From Phenylobacterium sp. (GTDB lineage Bacteria > Pseudomonadota > Alphaproteobacteria > Caulobacterales > Caulobacteraceae): a DNA stretch of 64,000 nucleotides. This document shows, piece by piece, positions 63,897-64,000 of this stretch. The translations under genes were made by a program, and so were the position numbers. The notes under the pieces were generated by a model. That model saw nothing but the letters and a program-made list of their open reading frames with translations. It did no database searches and was not told the DNA's origin. The first letter of the stretch is position 1. Every line of letters begins with the position of its first letter. The stretch lies in assembly GCF_025351295.1 (NCBI RefSeq), contig NZ_JANXWD010000021.1, forward strand, positions 19,405-83,404. The letters are read 5' to 3'.

Positions 63897-64000
63897 TTCT
63901 CCTCACCCGCAGGGGGAGGGGGACCGCCCGAAGGGTGGTGGAGTGGGAACGCCACCGCAGAGATCCATCCTGCAGGCCCCCTCCACCCTGCTGCGCAGGG
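63897..64000. repeat. Second type of intergenic repeat at the window edge
   Basis: The stretch contains a G-rich arm (CCCGCAGGGGGAGGGGGACC) and then a C-rich arm (GGCCCCCTCCACCCTGCTGCGCAGGG), a style of intergenic repeat found in many alphaproteobacterial genomes. It runs off the window. No gene seen in 63855-64000. Confidence 0.5.

Overview
The window is high-GC alphaproteobacterial DNA holding an essentially complete photosynthesis gene cluster (PGC, about 0.7-43.3 kb), the start of a RuBisCO gene at the left edge, a bacteriophytochrome light-sensing module (44.7-49.1 kb), and ordinary chromosomal genes to the right. The gene set is that of a bacterium making bacteriochlorophyll a by aerobic chemistry (acsF; no bchE seen), with RC-LH1 only (no pucBA seen) and spirilloxanthin-type carotenoids (crtB, I, C, D, E, F; no crtA). 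Intergenic repeats and the outer-membrane and peptidase genes at the right would fit Caulobacterales, but that placement is an inference and needs 16S or marker genes outside the window.

Layout. 1-376 (-): 5' end of a form I red-type cbbL. 0.7-10.3 kb (-): pufM, L, A, B (listed left to right; transcribed B-A-L-M), bchZ, Y, X, C, crtF, crtE. 10.45-12.86 kb (+): crtD, crtC. 12.8-19.4 kb (-): a 56-aa membrane protein, crtB, crtI, bchO, bchD, bchI. 19.8 kb (+): a membrane-anchored lipoprotein cytochrome c. 20.4-27.2 kb (-): a small membrane protein, tspO, bchP, a PucC-family transporter, bchG, ppsR, aerR/ppaA. 27.5-43.3 kb (+): bchF, N, B, H, L, M, lhaA, puhA, B, C, a conserved small protein, acsF, puhE, hemA. 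Then two small exported or membrane proteins, repeats, bphO (-), a second ppsR (+) and bphP (+). 49-59 kb (-): PepSY reductase-like protein, TonB siderophore receptor, heavy-metal RND efflux CusABC-like and a Met/Cys/His-rich secreted protein. 59-64 kb: tRNA-Gln, tRNA-Pro, an S9 peptidase, sppA and repeats.

How it works together. hemA feeds 5-aminolevulinate to tetrapyrroles. bchHID, bchM, acsF, bchNBL, bchF, bchXYZ, bchC, bchG and bchP make bacteriochlorophyll a. crtEBICDF make the carotenoid. puf and puh encode RC-LH1 and its assembly factors. No pufC is present, so the lipoprotein cytochrome is a candidate reaction-centre electron donor. PpsR-type palindromes (TGT-N12-ACA and one-mismatch forms) lie before bchX, crtE/crtD, crtI, bchI, the cytochrome gene, bchG and bchF, but I found none before pufB. 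Two PpsR paralogues, a B12-type AerR partner and a bphO-ppsR2-bphP module imply combined oxygen and far-red-light control. The most notable feature is the RuBisCO large subunit gene in the same orientation just downstream of pufM, which suggests photoautotrophic capacity linked to a cluster of otherwise aerobic-phototroph type.
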